Source of the DNA: Prevotella vespertina
GTDB lineage: Bacteria; Bacteroidota; Bacteroidia; Bacteroidales; Bacteroidaceae
Reading direction: 5' to 3'
Length of the DNA: 64,000 nucleotides
Assembly: GCF_009728485.1 (NCBI RefSeq)
Contig: NZ_VVIQ01000008.1
Span: 1 to 64,000, forward strand
This document shows positions 24,432 through 33,285 of the stretch, one piece after another. The translations under genes were made by a program, and so were the position numbers. The notes beneath the pieces are model-generated. The model had not been told where the DNA came from and searched no databases. It worked only from the letters and a program-made list of their open reading frames with translations. Position 1 is the stretch's first letter; each line of letters begins with the position of its first letter.

Positions 24432-25622
24432 TTGGATATATATTATCAAAGCAAAAAGTTCAAACGACTTCTTCAAAGATATGAAGAGTTGCGAGACAAT
24501 AACATCAGTGAGTTCCTTGATTCCGAGGATCTCACTGATGTTGCTGAATATTATTATTCCATTGGGCAAGATGAAAAAGCATTAGAGACTGCTAATTACA
24601 CGAATCACCTTTATCCTACAGCGACTGCGCCATTAGCATTTAAAGCGAGAATGGCTCTACTCACTTACAACAATCCAACACTTGCAAATGAAATTGCAGA
24701 AACGATTGTCGATAAGAGTGATTTAGACTATCTCTATCTAAAAGCTGAAATTATGATTGCGGATAATCAGGTGAACAAAGCCGACCAATATCTGCAAGAG
24801 CAATATGATAATGTAATAGACGAGGATGACCATGAGGAGTTTGCAATAGATGCGGCGGCTCTTTTCGCTGATTATGAAGAGATTGATTATGCAGAGAAAT
24901 GGCTAAATCAATCTACTATGATTAATGAGGATGAATACAAAGAGATTAAAGTTCGTATTCTTAAAGGGCAAGGCAAATATGAAGCTAGCGAAACCCTTAT
25001 TAACGAACTCATCGACGGCAATCCTTACTCTTGTGCGTATTGGAATCAACTTACCCAAATACAATTCCTGCGCAATGATGTTCAGGGAGCCATTACATCC
25101 AGCGAATACGCACTGGCTATAAATCCTAATGATGAAGAGGCCTTACTTAACAAAGCAAATGGACTTTTCTCACTGGATAATTTTGTTGAATCACTGAAAT
25201 ATTACCAACAATATCGGCAGACTTGTCACCATGTTGACTTCAGCATTATTGATGTCACCATTGGTCATCTCTATCTGATTCTTGGTCACCCTAAGGAAGC
25301 ATTAGACTTCTATTTCCAATCTATAACCGAATCAGAAAATAAAGATCAGGCTCTTATCAATGTGGCTATCTCAATATTTGATAATGGATACTTTGAGTTA
25401 ACTTATCGTATTCTTATTAATTATTTACCAAACGCAGCGAAGGATTGGACTGAAGGGTTTGCTTATTTAGCACGTTGCTGCTATGAACTAAAAAAAACGG
25501 AAGAATATAAGCAATTTCTTCAAATAGCAATAGAACGAAATCCTAGGGAATGTCAGGATGTTTTGTCTGACCTCTATCCCCCAGGAACAGAGATAAAAGA
25601 TTACCCAAGTATCAACATTTGA
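24432..25622 (+). CDS. Tetratricopeptide repeat protein, TTG start
   Basis: A 396-residue cytoplasmic protein made almost wholly of TPR-like helical hairpins: DLTDVAEYYYSIGQDEKALETANYT near 30, QVNKADQYLQEQYD near 115, ITSSEYALAINPNDEEALLNKANGLFSLDNF near 220-255, and IGHLYLILGHPKEALDFYFQSI near 275. It probably serves as a protein-protein scaffold; the partner is unknown. No ATG is available near the beginning, because the frame is closed by the glnS stop and the only sensible start is TTG at 24432, 18 bp after glnS. Likely translated from the glnS mRNA. Confidence 0.78.
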   Translation: MDIYYQSKKFKRLLQRYEELRDNNISEFLDSEDLTDVAEYYYSIGQDEKALETANYTNHLYPTATAPLAFKARMALLTYNNPTLANEIAETIVDKSDLDYLYLKAEIMIADNQVNKADQYLQEQYDNVIDEDDHEEFAIDAAALFADYEEIDYAEKWLNQSTMINEDEYKEIKVRILKGQGKYEASETLINELIDGNPYSCAYWNQLTQIQFLRNDVQGAITSSEYALAINPNDEEALLNKANGLFSLDNFVESLKYYQQYRQTCHHVDFSIIDVTIGHLYLILGHPKEALDFYFQSITESENKDQALINVAISIFDNGYFELTYRILINYLPNAAKDWTEGFAYLARCCYELKKTEEYKQFLQIAIERNPRECQDVLSDLYPPGTEIKDYPSINI

Positions 25623-25656
25623 AATAACAATTATATTAATTAATTAGAACACAATT

Positions 25657-26295
25657 ATGAGTTTTATCACAACCCTACTCGGACACCTTAACTATGGCAC
25701 CATCTTTCTCTTGATGCTTTTAGAAAGTACGGTCATCCCCGTACCATCAGAGTTAGTGGTTGCACCTGCCGCCTATCATGCAGCAGGCGGAAATCTTGAT
25801 ATGTGGCTTGTCATTCTCTTTGCAACGCTAGGAGCTGATTGCGGTGCTACTATCAATTATCTCGCAGGATGGTATCTCGGACGACCTCTTATTTACAAAT
25901 TCGCAAATAGTAAATGGGGACACATGTGCCTGCTCAATCAAGAGAAAGTAGAAAAGAGTGAGAAATATTTTGATAAACATGGATTGGTAGCAACCATCAC
26001 GGGGCGATTACTTCCTGGTATACGTCACCTTATTTCTATCCCTGCCGGACTTGCGAAGATGAGTTATTGGCGCTTCCTCCTCTATACAACAATCGGCGCT
26101 GGTGCATGGCATAGTATTCTCGCATTATTAGGTCATTATATGCACTCGTTTGTTCCAGAAGAACAACTCGAGGAAAAAATCCTTGAATATGGAGAATATA
26201 TCAAGATTGGACTCATTGTCCTAGTACTCATTGCGTGCATTTACTTCCTTGTTAAATGGTATATCAAACGCAAGAAGAACCAAAAACAGAAGTAA
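25657..26295 (+). CDS. DedA-family membrane protein
   Basis: A 212-residue polytopic inner-membrane protein of the DedA (VTT/SNARE-associated) family, linked to undecaprenyl phosphate or phospholipid flipping and envelope homeostasis. Family motifs are visible: E(S)TVIPVPSELVVAPAAY near 22-42, the re-entrant loop, GRLLPGIRHLISIPAGLAKM near 120-140, and GAWHSILALLGHY. The C-terminal helix is followed by a basic tail KWYIKRKKNQKQK. It is 34 bp after the TPR gene and probably in the glnS run. Confidence 0.9.
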   Translation: MSFITTLLGHLNYGTIFLLMLLESTVIPVPSELVVAPAAYHAAGGNLDMWLVILFATLGADCGATINYLAGWYLGRPLIYKFANSKWGHMCLLNQEKVEKSEKYFDKHGLVATITGRLLPGIRHLISIPAGLAKMSYWRFLLYTTIGAGAWHSILALLGHYMHSFVPEEQLEEKILEYGEYIKIGLIVLVLIACIYFLVKWYIKRKKNQKQK

Positions 26296-26344
26296 AATCC
26301 ATATTGTTAACATATCAAATCCTCAACTTTAAATATTGTGTATC

Positions 26345-27031
26345 ATGAGTGTAAACGAGAAATATATAGAAGAAATCATACAAGAGCAACTCTTAACTGA
26401 TAAGGAAGAACAATTACTTGCTTCTAAGATTAAGTTAGGTGATGCCAAAGCATTAGAAAAGTTGACAAAAGCTAATCTAAAGTTTGTAGTCTCACTGGCA
26501 CATCAATATAGGAATCAAGGGCTAGGAGAAGATGATTTAGTCAGCGAAGGCAACATAGGAATGATGCACGCTGCCCAGAAATTCGATGGAACGAAAGGGG
26601 TGCGCTTCGTTACTTATGCCGCACCTTATATCAGAAAGGCTATGGAAGAGGCAATAAAAGAACAGGTTTCGCTCTATAAATTGCCTAAAGACGAAAAGAG
26701 TAAATTTGAACAAAAACGATCTCGTGCTATCTCCATTGACCAGCCCATCCCTGTAGGTAGTAGCAATAACTTCACTCTACAACACGTATTAGAAAATGAG
26801 GATACGCCAAAGACTGACGAGCATTTAAACAAAGAATTACTAAGTTTTGAGATTCAAAAAGGCTTGAGCGAACTCAACGAAAGGGAAAAGAAAATCATAT
26901 CGGCTATTTATGGACTTAATGGCACACACTACACAATGGCAGAAATAGCTGAGGATATGGGATTAAAGCGCGAACGTGTACGACAAATACGCAATAAAGC
27001 TCTGCGGAAGCTCCATAAAAAGATGAAGTAA
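26345..27031 (+). CDS. Short divergent sigma-70 factor
   Basis: A 228-residue sigma factor. The frame could begin at a TTG three codons earlier, but the ATG at 26345 is preferred. Region 2 is clear (ALEKLTKANLKFVVSLAHQYRNQGLGEDDLVSEGNIGMMHAAQKF), and region 4 with a helix-turn-helix is clear (YTMAEIAEDMGLKRERVRQIRNKALRKL). Region 1.1 is absent and region 3 is reduced. In region 2.4 the primary-sigma WWIRQ segment is replaced by APYIRKAMEEAI, so both DNA-melting tryptophans are missing. It is related to RpoD but probably serves an alternative regulon. It is 49 bp after the DedA gene. Confidence 0.88.
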   Translation: MSVNEKYIEEIIQEQLLTDKEEQLLASKIKLGDAKALEKLTKANLKFVVSLAHQYRNQGLGEDDLVSEGNIGMMHAAQKFDGTKGVRFVTYAAPYIRKAMEEAIKEQVSLYKLPKDEKSKFEQKRSRAISIDQPIPVGSSNNFTLQHVLENEDTPKTDEHLNKELLSFEIQKGLSELNEREKKIISAIYGLNGTHYTMAEIAEDMGLKRERVRQIRNKALRKLHKKMK

Positions 27032-27080
27032 AACACGGGAAAACTAAGGGCAACACTCCCCTATTCTCAATATTGTAATC

Positions 27081-27176
27081 AATGATTTGAATAAAATTAT
27101 GTCTTATCTCCAAGTTAGTTCTATAACTAAATGACAAGTAAAGGTGAGCGGATAAGAGGATTTTATTCAAATCATT
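27081..27176. repeat. 17-bp perfect inverted repeat
   Basis: AATGATTTGAATAAAAT at 27081-27097 and its exact complement at 27160-27176, with a 62-bp spacer. The right arm abuts box 1 of the composite element. Confidence 0.85.
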
Positions 27177-27253
27177 TTTGTAATAGAATATTGCTAATTT
27201 GAATACCCATAGCTGCGATATTATTCAAGACTCCTATAATCGCCCTCAAATAT
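27177..27253. repeat. Boxes 1 and 2 of composite element (copy D)
   Basis: TTTGTAATAGAATATT (27177-27192) and TCGCCCTCAAATAT (27240-27253), 63 bp apart start to start. Both occur with the same 63-bp offset at 41621 and 41684. TGCG is also conserved at the same offset between them. Confidence 0.9.
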
Positions 27254-27333
27254 TCAAATTACAGAGAAGTTCTTAACAGAAAGATAACGAACTAATAATC
27301 AATGTCTTAGGAAAAAAGTATAATCTTTCAAAT

Positions 27334-27509
27334 CAGAAATACTATACTTTTTAGTCAAAATGTATATACTTTTTGTCGAAAACTGACCTACTTTTTAGCA
27401 AAAACCTATATACATTTTGAGAAAAACGGAGGTACAATTTATGAAAAACGGAGGTACGATTTGCCAAAAACCTATATACGTTTTTATAAAAAGCTACCTA
27501 GCACTTATT
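27334..27509. repeat. Tandem array D: eight 22-bp units
   Basis: Units start every 22 bp from 27334 to 27488 (176 bp in all). Variants include AAAACGGAGGTACGATTTG, AAAACCTATATACGTTTTT and AAAATGTATATACTTTTTG. TAC is in register in seven of eight. It starts 94 bp after box 2. Confidence 0.95.
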
Positions 27510-27587
27510 TTTTACGAATAATGTCTTGTTATAAAAGCTAGATTGAAAAAAGTAAATGTAAAGGATATTCACAAACAAAACAGACGG

Positions 27588-28622
27588 CTAACGAATAACA
27601 ATCGTACGAAACCAATCACGCAAAACACCTCCATACTGGTTTTGACTATCCGCACAAAGGACAAGAACCTGACTACCATTTGCAAGTTGAGGACCAAGGC
27701 ACATACCTTCATAGTTAGCCAAATCTTGACAAAATAAGCTTAAAGTCGTTTTCCATTCAGCTATTAATGTCTTTGCAAGATAGGGCGAATCAGATTGAAG
27801 GGCTGTATCGGGAGAGACAGGAATACCTACGTTTGGATTGACGCAATAGATTTTATTGATGACAAATGAACCTAATTTACCTTGAGTTACCAGGAACTCT
27901 CGTTCTAAAACAAGTAATCGTCCATCATTTAAAGCTGTCAAAGCAGGCACCCCCATAGCATAATTAGAGGCATTCTTCTTTGTCTTTGGACTATCCATAC
28001 GATAGGCATATTCAGTTTGAGGCAGTAGGTTTTCATCAAAACTTTGTAGACGTAAGCGATTACAAACTTGATTTTGAGGATTAGCCTGCGCACCATCACA
28101 TCGTAAAGTACTCTCTGAAGTTGTCCAAAACAAGTGGGTTTTCTTGTTATAAGTAAGTGCTTCAAAGCCATATTGTGCCGTAGAACCATTGAAAATAGAG
28201 GGTACTTTGAGACGTCTACCAGTTAGCTGTCCATGCAAATCATATTCTAAAATACTATTATCAGCCTCTCTAGAAATAAAAATTGTACTATCTTTTGGAA
28301 AGAAAGCAATCCCCTCCTCATCATGATTTCCATCGGAAGATGCACGAAAGCCATCAGAAGTTATATTACGAATATCGCCAGTTATACTATCAAGTTGTAT
28401 ATGAAAAATAAAGAAGCCACTTCTCTCTGCCTTGTCTGATACCACGGCATAAGAATTACCGCCTAACCATGTTAGACCACTATAATTACCTTTCGGCAAA
28501 TTTTGATGGAAATAATGCTGAGGATTGACTCTTACTAACGTTGGAACCTGTGCTATTGATGGACAAGAAAGATTTACAGAAATGAAAAAAACAATCTTTG
28601 AAAGTAACTTCATTAAACCCAT
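27588..28622 (-). CDS. Secreted phytase-like esterase domain protein
   Basis: A 344-residue protein with signal peptide about 1-25 (LLSKIVFFISVNLSCPSIAQ). The body matches the esterase-like-activity-of-phytase family, a beta-propeller fold: SGLTWLGGNSYAVVSDKAE, DGNHDEEGIAFFPKDSTIFISREADNSILEYD, FEALTYNKKTHLFWTTSES, and near the end ANYEGMCLGPQLANGSQVLVLCADSQNQYG. A phosphatase or phosphoesterase role in the periplasm or outside the cell is suggested by family only. Two palindromes precede the gene. Confidence 0.8.
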   Translation of the reverse strand: MGLMKLLSKIVFFISVNLSCPSIAQVPTLVRVNPQHYFHQNLPKGNYSGLTWLGGNSYAVVSDKAERSGFFIFHIQLDSITGDIRNITSDGFRASSDGNHDEEGIAFFPKDSTIFISREADNSILEYDLHGQLTGRRLKVPSIFNGSTAQYGFEALTYNKKTHLFWTTSESTLRCDGAQANPQNQVCNRLRLQSFDENLLPQTEYAYRMDSPKTKKNASNYAMGVPALTALNDGRLLVLEREFLVTQGKLGSFVINKIYCVNPNVGIPVSPDTALQSDSPYLAKTLIAEWKTTLSLFCQDLANYEGMCLGPQLANGSQVLVLCADSQNQYGGVLRDWFRTIVIR

Positions 28623-28670
28623 AAAGACGAATAATCAAATGATATAAAGACTTAAAACGCTTATTCTAAA

Positions 28671-28708
28671 TTAGTAAAATGATTCTGTTTCTCAACTCAT
28701 TTTACTAA
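28671..28708. repeat. 12-bp perfect palindrome
   Basis: TTAGTAAAATGA (28671-28682) and its exact complement (28697-28708), with a 14-nt loop. Confidence 0.85.
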
Positions 28709-28709
28709 T

Positions 28710-28760
28710 ATATCCACATATTATGTGCTTCAAAAGATATTACACATACTATGTGGATAT
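28710..28760. repeat. Nested palindrome
   Basis: Outer arms ATATCCACATA (28710-28720) and TATGTGGATAT (28750-28760), with inner arms TATGTG (28722-28727) and CACATA (28743-28748). It lies at the 3' side of the guanylyltransferase gene. There is no proper T run, so it is not a standard terminator. Confidence 0.8.
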
Positions 28761-28794
28761 AAATTTTCAAATATATCGTGGGAAGAGAAAAACC

Positions 28795-29862
28795 TTATCC
28801 TTCCCCCGTAAATTGCTTCAATCTTTGTTCTTCAGAGAGTTTACAAATCAGTAATCTACCTCCTTGTTCCGCAACAATATAGCCATCCAAACCTTGAATC
28901 ACCACTTTGCGTTCCTCTGTTGTGTGGACGATACAATTCCGACTATCAAAGAGATGTATCTCTTTACCAATGGTTGCATTCCCATATAAATCATGCTGAC
29001 TCTGCGCAAGAAGAGAGCCCCAAGTGCCTAAGTCGCTCCATCCAAAAGATGCTGGGCAGACAAAAATCTCTTCAGCACGCTCCATAATGGCATAATCAAC
29101 AGAAATATTCTCACATTCAGGATATACCTCATCAATGATACGTTGCTCCTCAGCAGTGCCAAGAACATCCATAATCCTCTCAAACACACGGGCGACACTC
29201 GGCTGATAAATACGGAAAGCATTTACGATTGTTGATGCACTCCAAATGAAGATACCAGCATTCCAAAAGAAATTATTTTGACGAATATATTGTTCAGCCG
29301 TCTCAAGGTCTGGCTTCTCACGGAAGTGATCAACACGATAAATCTCCTTGTTACGTGCAGAAGCATTTGAAAGATCAGCCTGAATATAACCATAACCCGT
29401 TTCTGGACGTGTTGGTTTCATTCCCAACGTAACAATAGCATCTGTTTCCGCTGTAAACTTCATACAATTCGTAACAACACGTCTGAACTCCGTATTGTCC
29501 ATAACAATATGATCACTTGGAGAAACGACGATGTTAGCCTTAGGATTTTCTTTCTTAATACGCCAACTAACATAGGCAATGCAGGGAGCTGTGTTACGAC
29601 GGCAAGGCTCACTTAGAATGTGATTCAGTGGTATCTCTGGCAGTTGCTCATGAACTAAGTCAACATACTTCTGATTGGTTACTACCCAAACATTATCAGA
29701 AGAAACCACGCCCTCAAAACGATCATAAGTTAATTGCACAAGAGTCCTCCCAACTCCTAAAACATCTATAAACTGTTTAGGGTGCTCTGTTGTACTCATT
29801 GGCCAGAATCGACTACCGACTCCGCCAGCCATAATAACAAGATGATTATCCGATTGTGCCAT
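28795..29862 (-). CDS. manC: Mannose-1-phosphate guanylyltransferase
   Basis: A 355-residue nucleotidyltransferase that makes GDP-mannose from mannose-1-phosphate and GTP, for glycan and GDP-fucose synthesis. The pyrophosphorylase signature MAGGVGSRFWPMSTTEHPKQF is at about 11-31 and is followed by VSPSDHIV, GYGYIQ, FREKPD and NAGIFIWSAS. There is no C-terminal isomerase domain, so it is the monofunctional form. The -7 box is at 29890-29897. Confidence 0.94.
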   Translation of the reverse strand: MAQSDNHLVIMAGGVGSRFWPMSTTEHPKQFIDVLGVGRTLVQLTYDRFEGVVSSDNVWVVTNQKYVDLVHEQLPEIPLNHILSEPCRRNTAPCIAYVSWRIKKENPKANIVVSPSDHIVMDNTEFRRVVTNCMKFTAETDAIVTLGMKPTRPETGYGYIQADLSNASARNKEIYRVDHFREKPDLETAEQYIRQNNFFWNAGIFIWSASTIVNAFRIYQPSVARVFERIMDVLGTAEEQRIIDEVYPECENISVDYAIMERAEEIFVCPASFGWSDLGTWGSLLAQSQHDLYGNATIGKEIHLFDSRNCIVHTTEERKVVIQGLDGYIVAEQGGRLLICKLSEEQRLKQFTGEG

Positions 29863-29889
29863 AGATTGTGTCTGAAATTAATATATTTG

Positions 29890-29897
29890 CAAATATA
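29890..29897 (-). promoter_or_regulatory. manC -7 box
   Basis: TATATTTG followed by C on the minus strand, 28 bp before the manC ATG. Confidence 0.6.
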
Positions 29898-29968
29898 CAA
29901 ATAAAAAATATAATGACCAGCTTATAAGAACTTTTTCTTATTTAACTGGCATTTAGATGATAGAGTTA

Positions 29969-30295
29969 TCAAAATAATGAAAGACTTTGGTCTTTCATAG
30001 GCTTTTCTATCGTAGAATCTTCTTTCTCATCACGAAATTGAAGAATAAATTGCTGTGAGAAACTATTATTTGCATTGAGACGATAGATGCCTTTTCTAAC
30101 TCTCTCTATCAAAGAACTGGGTAATTTACTATTCTTCAAGAGATAACCTTGCACATATTTACGTACATCGTCTTGTACTATTGGATGGAAAAGAGAATTG
30201 CAAGCATTATAAACATGATGGGAGATTTTCCAAACAGAAAGCCCCTCTTCACCAGCTTCAACAAGCACGCGGATTATTTCTTTATCGTATTGCAT
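29969..30295 (-). CDS. Small conserved protein, possible winged helix
   Basis: A 108-residue protein. Residues 1-80 look like a small helical/winged-helix domain (MQYDKEIIRVLVEAGEEGLSVWKISHHVYNACNSLF, then VRKYVQGYL and RKGIYRL). The tail is polar and probably disordered. It resembles a Bacteroidota-restricted hypothetical family; DNA binding is possible but not shown. It lies between manC and another winged-helix gene, all on the minus strand. Confidence 0.65.
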   Translation of the reverse strand: MQYDKEIIRVLVEAGEEGLSVWKISHHVYNACNSLFHPIVQDDVRKYVQGYLLKNSKLPSSLIERVRKGIYRLNANNSFSQQFILQFRDEKEDSTIEKPMKDQSLSLF

Positions 30296-30359
30296 ATAAA
30301 AAAGGGAGTCAATACACTTTCATACGGCTCCCTTTCTATTCTAATGTTAATGTATTCGA

Positions 30360-30644
30360 TTAGGCAAGTGTAACTTTATTGCCCTCGTCCTTAACTTTTC
30401 CTTCCTTTAAAAGCCAACCAATACCCAAATAAACTTCTTCGGTAGAAATACTAGCTGCTTTTGCAATCTCTGCTACACTGAGAGCTTTTTCTTCAGCTGC
30501 AAGCGCATTGTAAACATCACCTGCTCGGTAACCAACATTTACTTCGTTGATAGCAATGGCTGTAGCCTTTGAAGCTGACTTTCTGGTAGTGGCTTTCTTT
30601 GCTGCCGCCTTAGGAGCAGACTTAACTTCTTTCTTTTCTGTCAT
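30360..30644 (-). CDS. Winged-helix protein with Lys/Ala-rich tail
   Basis: A 94-residue protein. Residues 1-30 are Lys/Ala-rich (KSAPKAAAKKATTRKSASKAT), like histone H1-type tails. Residues 33-94 form the short winged-helix domain of the DUF2582 type (VGYRAGDVYNALAAEEKALS, VAEIAKAASISTEEVYLGIGWLLKEGKV). This suggests a small nucleoid-associated DNA-binding protein. The -7 box is at 30707-30714. Confidence 0.78.
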   Translation of the reverse strand: MTEKKEVKSAPKAAAKKATTRKSASKATAIAINEVNVGYRAGDVYNALAAEEKALSVAEIAKAASISTEEVYLGIGWLLKEGKVKDEGNKVTLA

Positions 30645-30706
30645 AATCTTACAAAATTAAAGTCTCATTCAATTTGACCAAATCACTATTTATTAGTATT
30701 TGCTTA

Positions 30707-30714
30707 CAAAGATA
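30707..30714 (-). promoter_or_regulatory. -7 box of winged-helix gene
   Basis: TATCTTTG on the minus strand, 63 bp before the ATG. Confidence 0.55.
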
Positions 30715-30818
30715 CATCAAATATCCTAAAGTCTTAAATACATTTTACAAAAAGTAAACTGATATGAATGGATTAATTTCAATAACATTGATTTTATTGA
30801 TATAAATCAACAATATGA

Positions 30819-32576
30819 CTAATCTTTTATGTCAAGCTTGATCTCCAATTCGTCCAATTGCTTCTGATCTACAGCAGAAGGAGCATCTAACATCACATCA
30901 CGACCACTATTATTCTTAGGGAAGGCAATGCAATCACGAATAGAATCAAGACCAGCAAGGATACTTACGAAACGATCAAGACCGAAAGCAAGACCTGCAT
31001 GAGGTGGTGCTCCATACTTAAAGGCATTCATCAAGAAACCAAATTGTGCCTCTGCACGTTCTGGAGTAAAGCCAAGAACCTCAAACATCTTCTCTTGCAA
31101 TTGAGTATCATGAATACGGAGTGAACCACCACCAACTTCAATTCCATTGCAAACAAAGTCGTAAGCCTTAGCACGTACTTGCTCTGGATGCTCATCCAAC
31201 AATGGAATATCATCAGGATTAGGCATTGTAAATGGGTGGTGAGTTGCCATAAGTCGCTGCTCTTCATCGCTCCACTCAAACAATGGGAAATCAACAATCC
31301 AAAGACACTTAAATACATTCTTATCACGTAGACCTAAGCGGTCACCCATCTCAAGACGTAGAGAACAGAGTTGTACACGTGTCTTATTTGCATTATCACC
31401 TGATAATATCAAAACAAGATCACCATCTTTGGCACCAGTTGTCTCCTTTACCTTATTTAATTGCTCTGGTGTATAGAACTTATCAATAGAGCTCTTAACA
31501 GTTCCATCCGTGTTATACTTGATAAACACAAGACCATGTGCTCCAACCTGTGGACGCTTAACAAAATCTGTAAGTTCATTGAGCTGCTTACGACTATAAT
31601 CAGCACAACCAGGAACGACAATACCGCCAATATAATTAGCTTCATCGAATACAGAGAAAGATCCAGTACCTTTCAACTCATCCATCAATTCAACGAACTC
31701 CATACCAAAGCGCAAGTCTGGTTTATCAGAACCAAAACGTTTCATAGCCTCATGCCATGTCATCTGTTCTAGCTTAGGAAGTTCAACACCACGAATCTCA
31801 CGGAAAAGATGACGAGCCATCTCCTCAAACAGATTGATAACATCATCTTGATCTACAAACGACATCTCACAATCAATCTGAGTAAACTCAGGCTGACGAT
31901 CGGCACGCAAGTCTTCATCTCGGAAACACTTTGCAATTTGGAAGTAACGATCGAAACCTGCTACCATCAACAACTGTTTCAAAGTTTGTGGACTCTGTGG
32001 TAAAGCATAGAATTGTCCAGGGTTCATACGTGATGGAACAACGAAGTCACGAGCTCCTTCTGGCGTAGAACCAATAAGAATTGGAGTCTCAACTTCCATA
32101 AACTTCTGTGAATCTAGGAAATTGCGGATAAGAATTGTCATTCTATGACGTAACTCAAGATTCTTACGTACAGCTTCACGACGAAGATCAAGATAGCGAT
32201 ACTTCATTCGCAAATCATCACCGCCATCAGTATTATCTTCAATGGTGAAAGGAGGTGTCAAAGAAGGACTTAGTACATTCAAATCCTTGGCTATAATTTC
32301 AATATCACCTGTAGGAATCTTGCTATTCTTACTTTGTCGCTCGCTAACAATACCTTTTACTTGAATACAATATTCACGTCCCAACTTGTTGGCTTCACCA
32401 CATAGACTAGCATTATCAGCCTCATTAAAAACTAACTGAGTGATACCATAACGATCACGAAGGTCGACAAAGGTCATACCTCCCATTTTACGTGAGCGCT
32501 GTACCCATCCAGCCAGGGTTACTTCCTTGCCTGCATCCGAAAGGCGCAGCTCTCCACAAGTATTCGTTCTATACAT
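30819..32576 (-). CDS. aspS: Aspartate-tRNA ligase
   Basis: A 585-residue class IIb synthetase. The N-terminal OB-fold anticodon domain ([26 protein letters not shown]) is followed by the catalytic core with motif 2 [18 protein letters not shown], the bacterial GAD insert at about 290-420, and motif 3 [15 protein letters not shown]. Length is standard for bacterial AspRS. The -7 box is at 32621-32628. Transcribed as a single gene; the neighbouring winged-helix gene has its own promoter. Confidence 0.97.
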   Translation of the reverse strand: MYRTNTCGELRLSDAGKEVTLAGWVQRSRKMGGMTFVDLRDRYGITQLVFNEADNASLCGEANKLGREYCIQVKGIVSERQSKNSKIPTGDIEIIAKDLNVLSPSLTPPFTIEDNTDGGDDLRMKYRYLDLRREAVRKNLELRHRMTILIRNFLDSQKFMEVETPILIGSTPEGARDFVVPSRMNPGQFYALPQSPQTLKQLLMVAGFDRYFQIAKCFRDEDLRADRQPEFTQIDCEMSFVDQDDVINLFEEMARHLFREIRGVELPKLEQMTWHEAMKRFGSDKPDLRFGMEFVELMDELKGTGSFSVFDEANYIGGIVVPGCADYSRKQLNELTDFVKRPQVGAHGLVFIKYNTDGTVKSSIDKFYTPEQLNKVKETTGAKDGDLVLILSGDNANKTRVQLCSLRLEMGDRLGLRDKNVFKCLWIVDFPLFEWSDEEQRLMATHHPFTMPNPDDIPLLDEHPEQVRAKAYDFVCNGIEVGGGSLRIHDTQLQEKMFEVLGFTPERAEAQFGFLMNAFKYGAPPHAGLAFGLDRFVSILAGLDSIRDCIAFPKNNSGRDVMLDAPSAVDQKQLDELEIKLDIKD

Positions 32577-32620
32577 AATTATTATGTTGATTATTTTGTC
32601 CTCTAAACTATAAGTTTATG

Positions 32621-32628
32621 CAAAGATA
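32621..32628 (-). promoter_or_regulatory. aspS -7 box
   Basis: TATCTTTG on the minus strand, 45 bp before the aspS ATG. Confidence 0.65.
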
Positions 32629-32775
32629 CTAACTTTAAATGAGAATCAGGATATACCTTACAAAAATATAAGAACGTGAAGGAAACTTTCAGTCCTAACG
32701 CTAATTTGATGACTAATATTTAATAATTCCTACTTAATTATTGTGAAACAGCATGGAAACTATAAACTTTCTAAC

Positions 32776-32783
32776 TAAATTTG
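32776..32783 (+). promoter_or_regulatory. -7 box of DUF1573 gene
   Basis: TAAATTTG followed by C, 37 bp before the ATG. Confidence 0.6.
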
Positions 32784-32820
32784 CACCAAAATAATCAGAA
32801 ACAACTAAAGGAAATATAAT

Positions 32821-33204
32821 ATGAAAAAGCTCTTATTAATGACACTCCTACTAGTTATGGGAGTAACTTTTGCAGTTGCACAGAATCAAGCTGAGATTAA
32901 ATTTGATAAGGTAACTCATGATTTCGGAACATTTAAGGAGAGTAGTCCCGTACAAAAAACAACATTCACTTTCACAAATATTGGTAATGCGCCGCTAGTC
33001 ATCAATCAAGTTATTGCAAGCTGTGGATGTACTATCCCACGCTATGACAAGCGTCCTATCGCTCCTGGACAAAAAGGTAGTATTGATGTAACCTACAATG
33101 GTACTGGAAAATTTGCAGGACACTTTAAGAAGAGTATCACCGTGCGCACCAATGGTAAAAATGAAATGACCCGATTGTATATTGAAGGTGTAATGGAGAG
33201 ATGA
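32821..33204 (+). CDS. DUF1573 secreted protein
   Basis: A 127-residue protein with signal peptide about 1-20 (LLLMTLLLVMGVTFAVAQ). The mature part is one Ig-like DUF1573 domain: FDKVTHDFGTFKESSPVQKTTFTFTN, then ASCGCTIPRYDKRPIAPGQKG with the CGC pair, and a closing strand LYIEGVM. These small periplasmic domains are common in Bacteroidota and their function is not known. It ends at a very strong bidirectional terminator. Confidence 0.85.
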   Translation: MKKLLLMTLLLVMGVTFAVAQNQAEIKFDKVTHDFGTFKESSPVQKTTFTFTNIGNAPLVINQVIASCGCTIPRYDKRPIAPGQKGSIDVTYNGTGKFAGHFKKSITVRTNGKNEMTRLYIEGVMER

Positions 33205-33220
33205 TAAAAGTAAGAAAGAT

Positions 33221-33266
33221 AAAAACAATTAGCGGCAGACATTATTGTCTGCCGCTAATTGTTTTT
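33221..33266. terminator. Bidirectional terminator
   Basis: A perfect 21-bp stem (33221-33241 with 33246-33266), 4-nt loop, flanked by A5 on one side and T5 on the other. It separates the convergent DUF1573 and cupin genes. Confidence 0.95.
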
Positions 33267-33285
33267 ATACTCCTACTAGCAATTA

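Larger units (their letters stand above)
27032..27587. other. 556-bp convergent intergenic stretch with composite repeat D
   Basis: Holds a 17-bp perfect inverted repeat with 62-bp spacer (27081-27097 and 27160-27176), box 1 at 27177-27192, box 2 at 27240-27253, and tandem array D. No gene is seen, and no classical terminator is obvious between the two converging genes. Confidence 0.6.
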
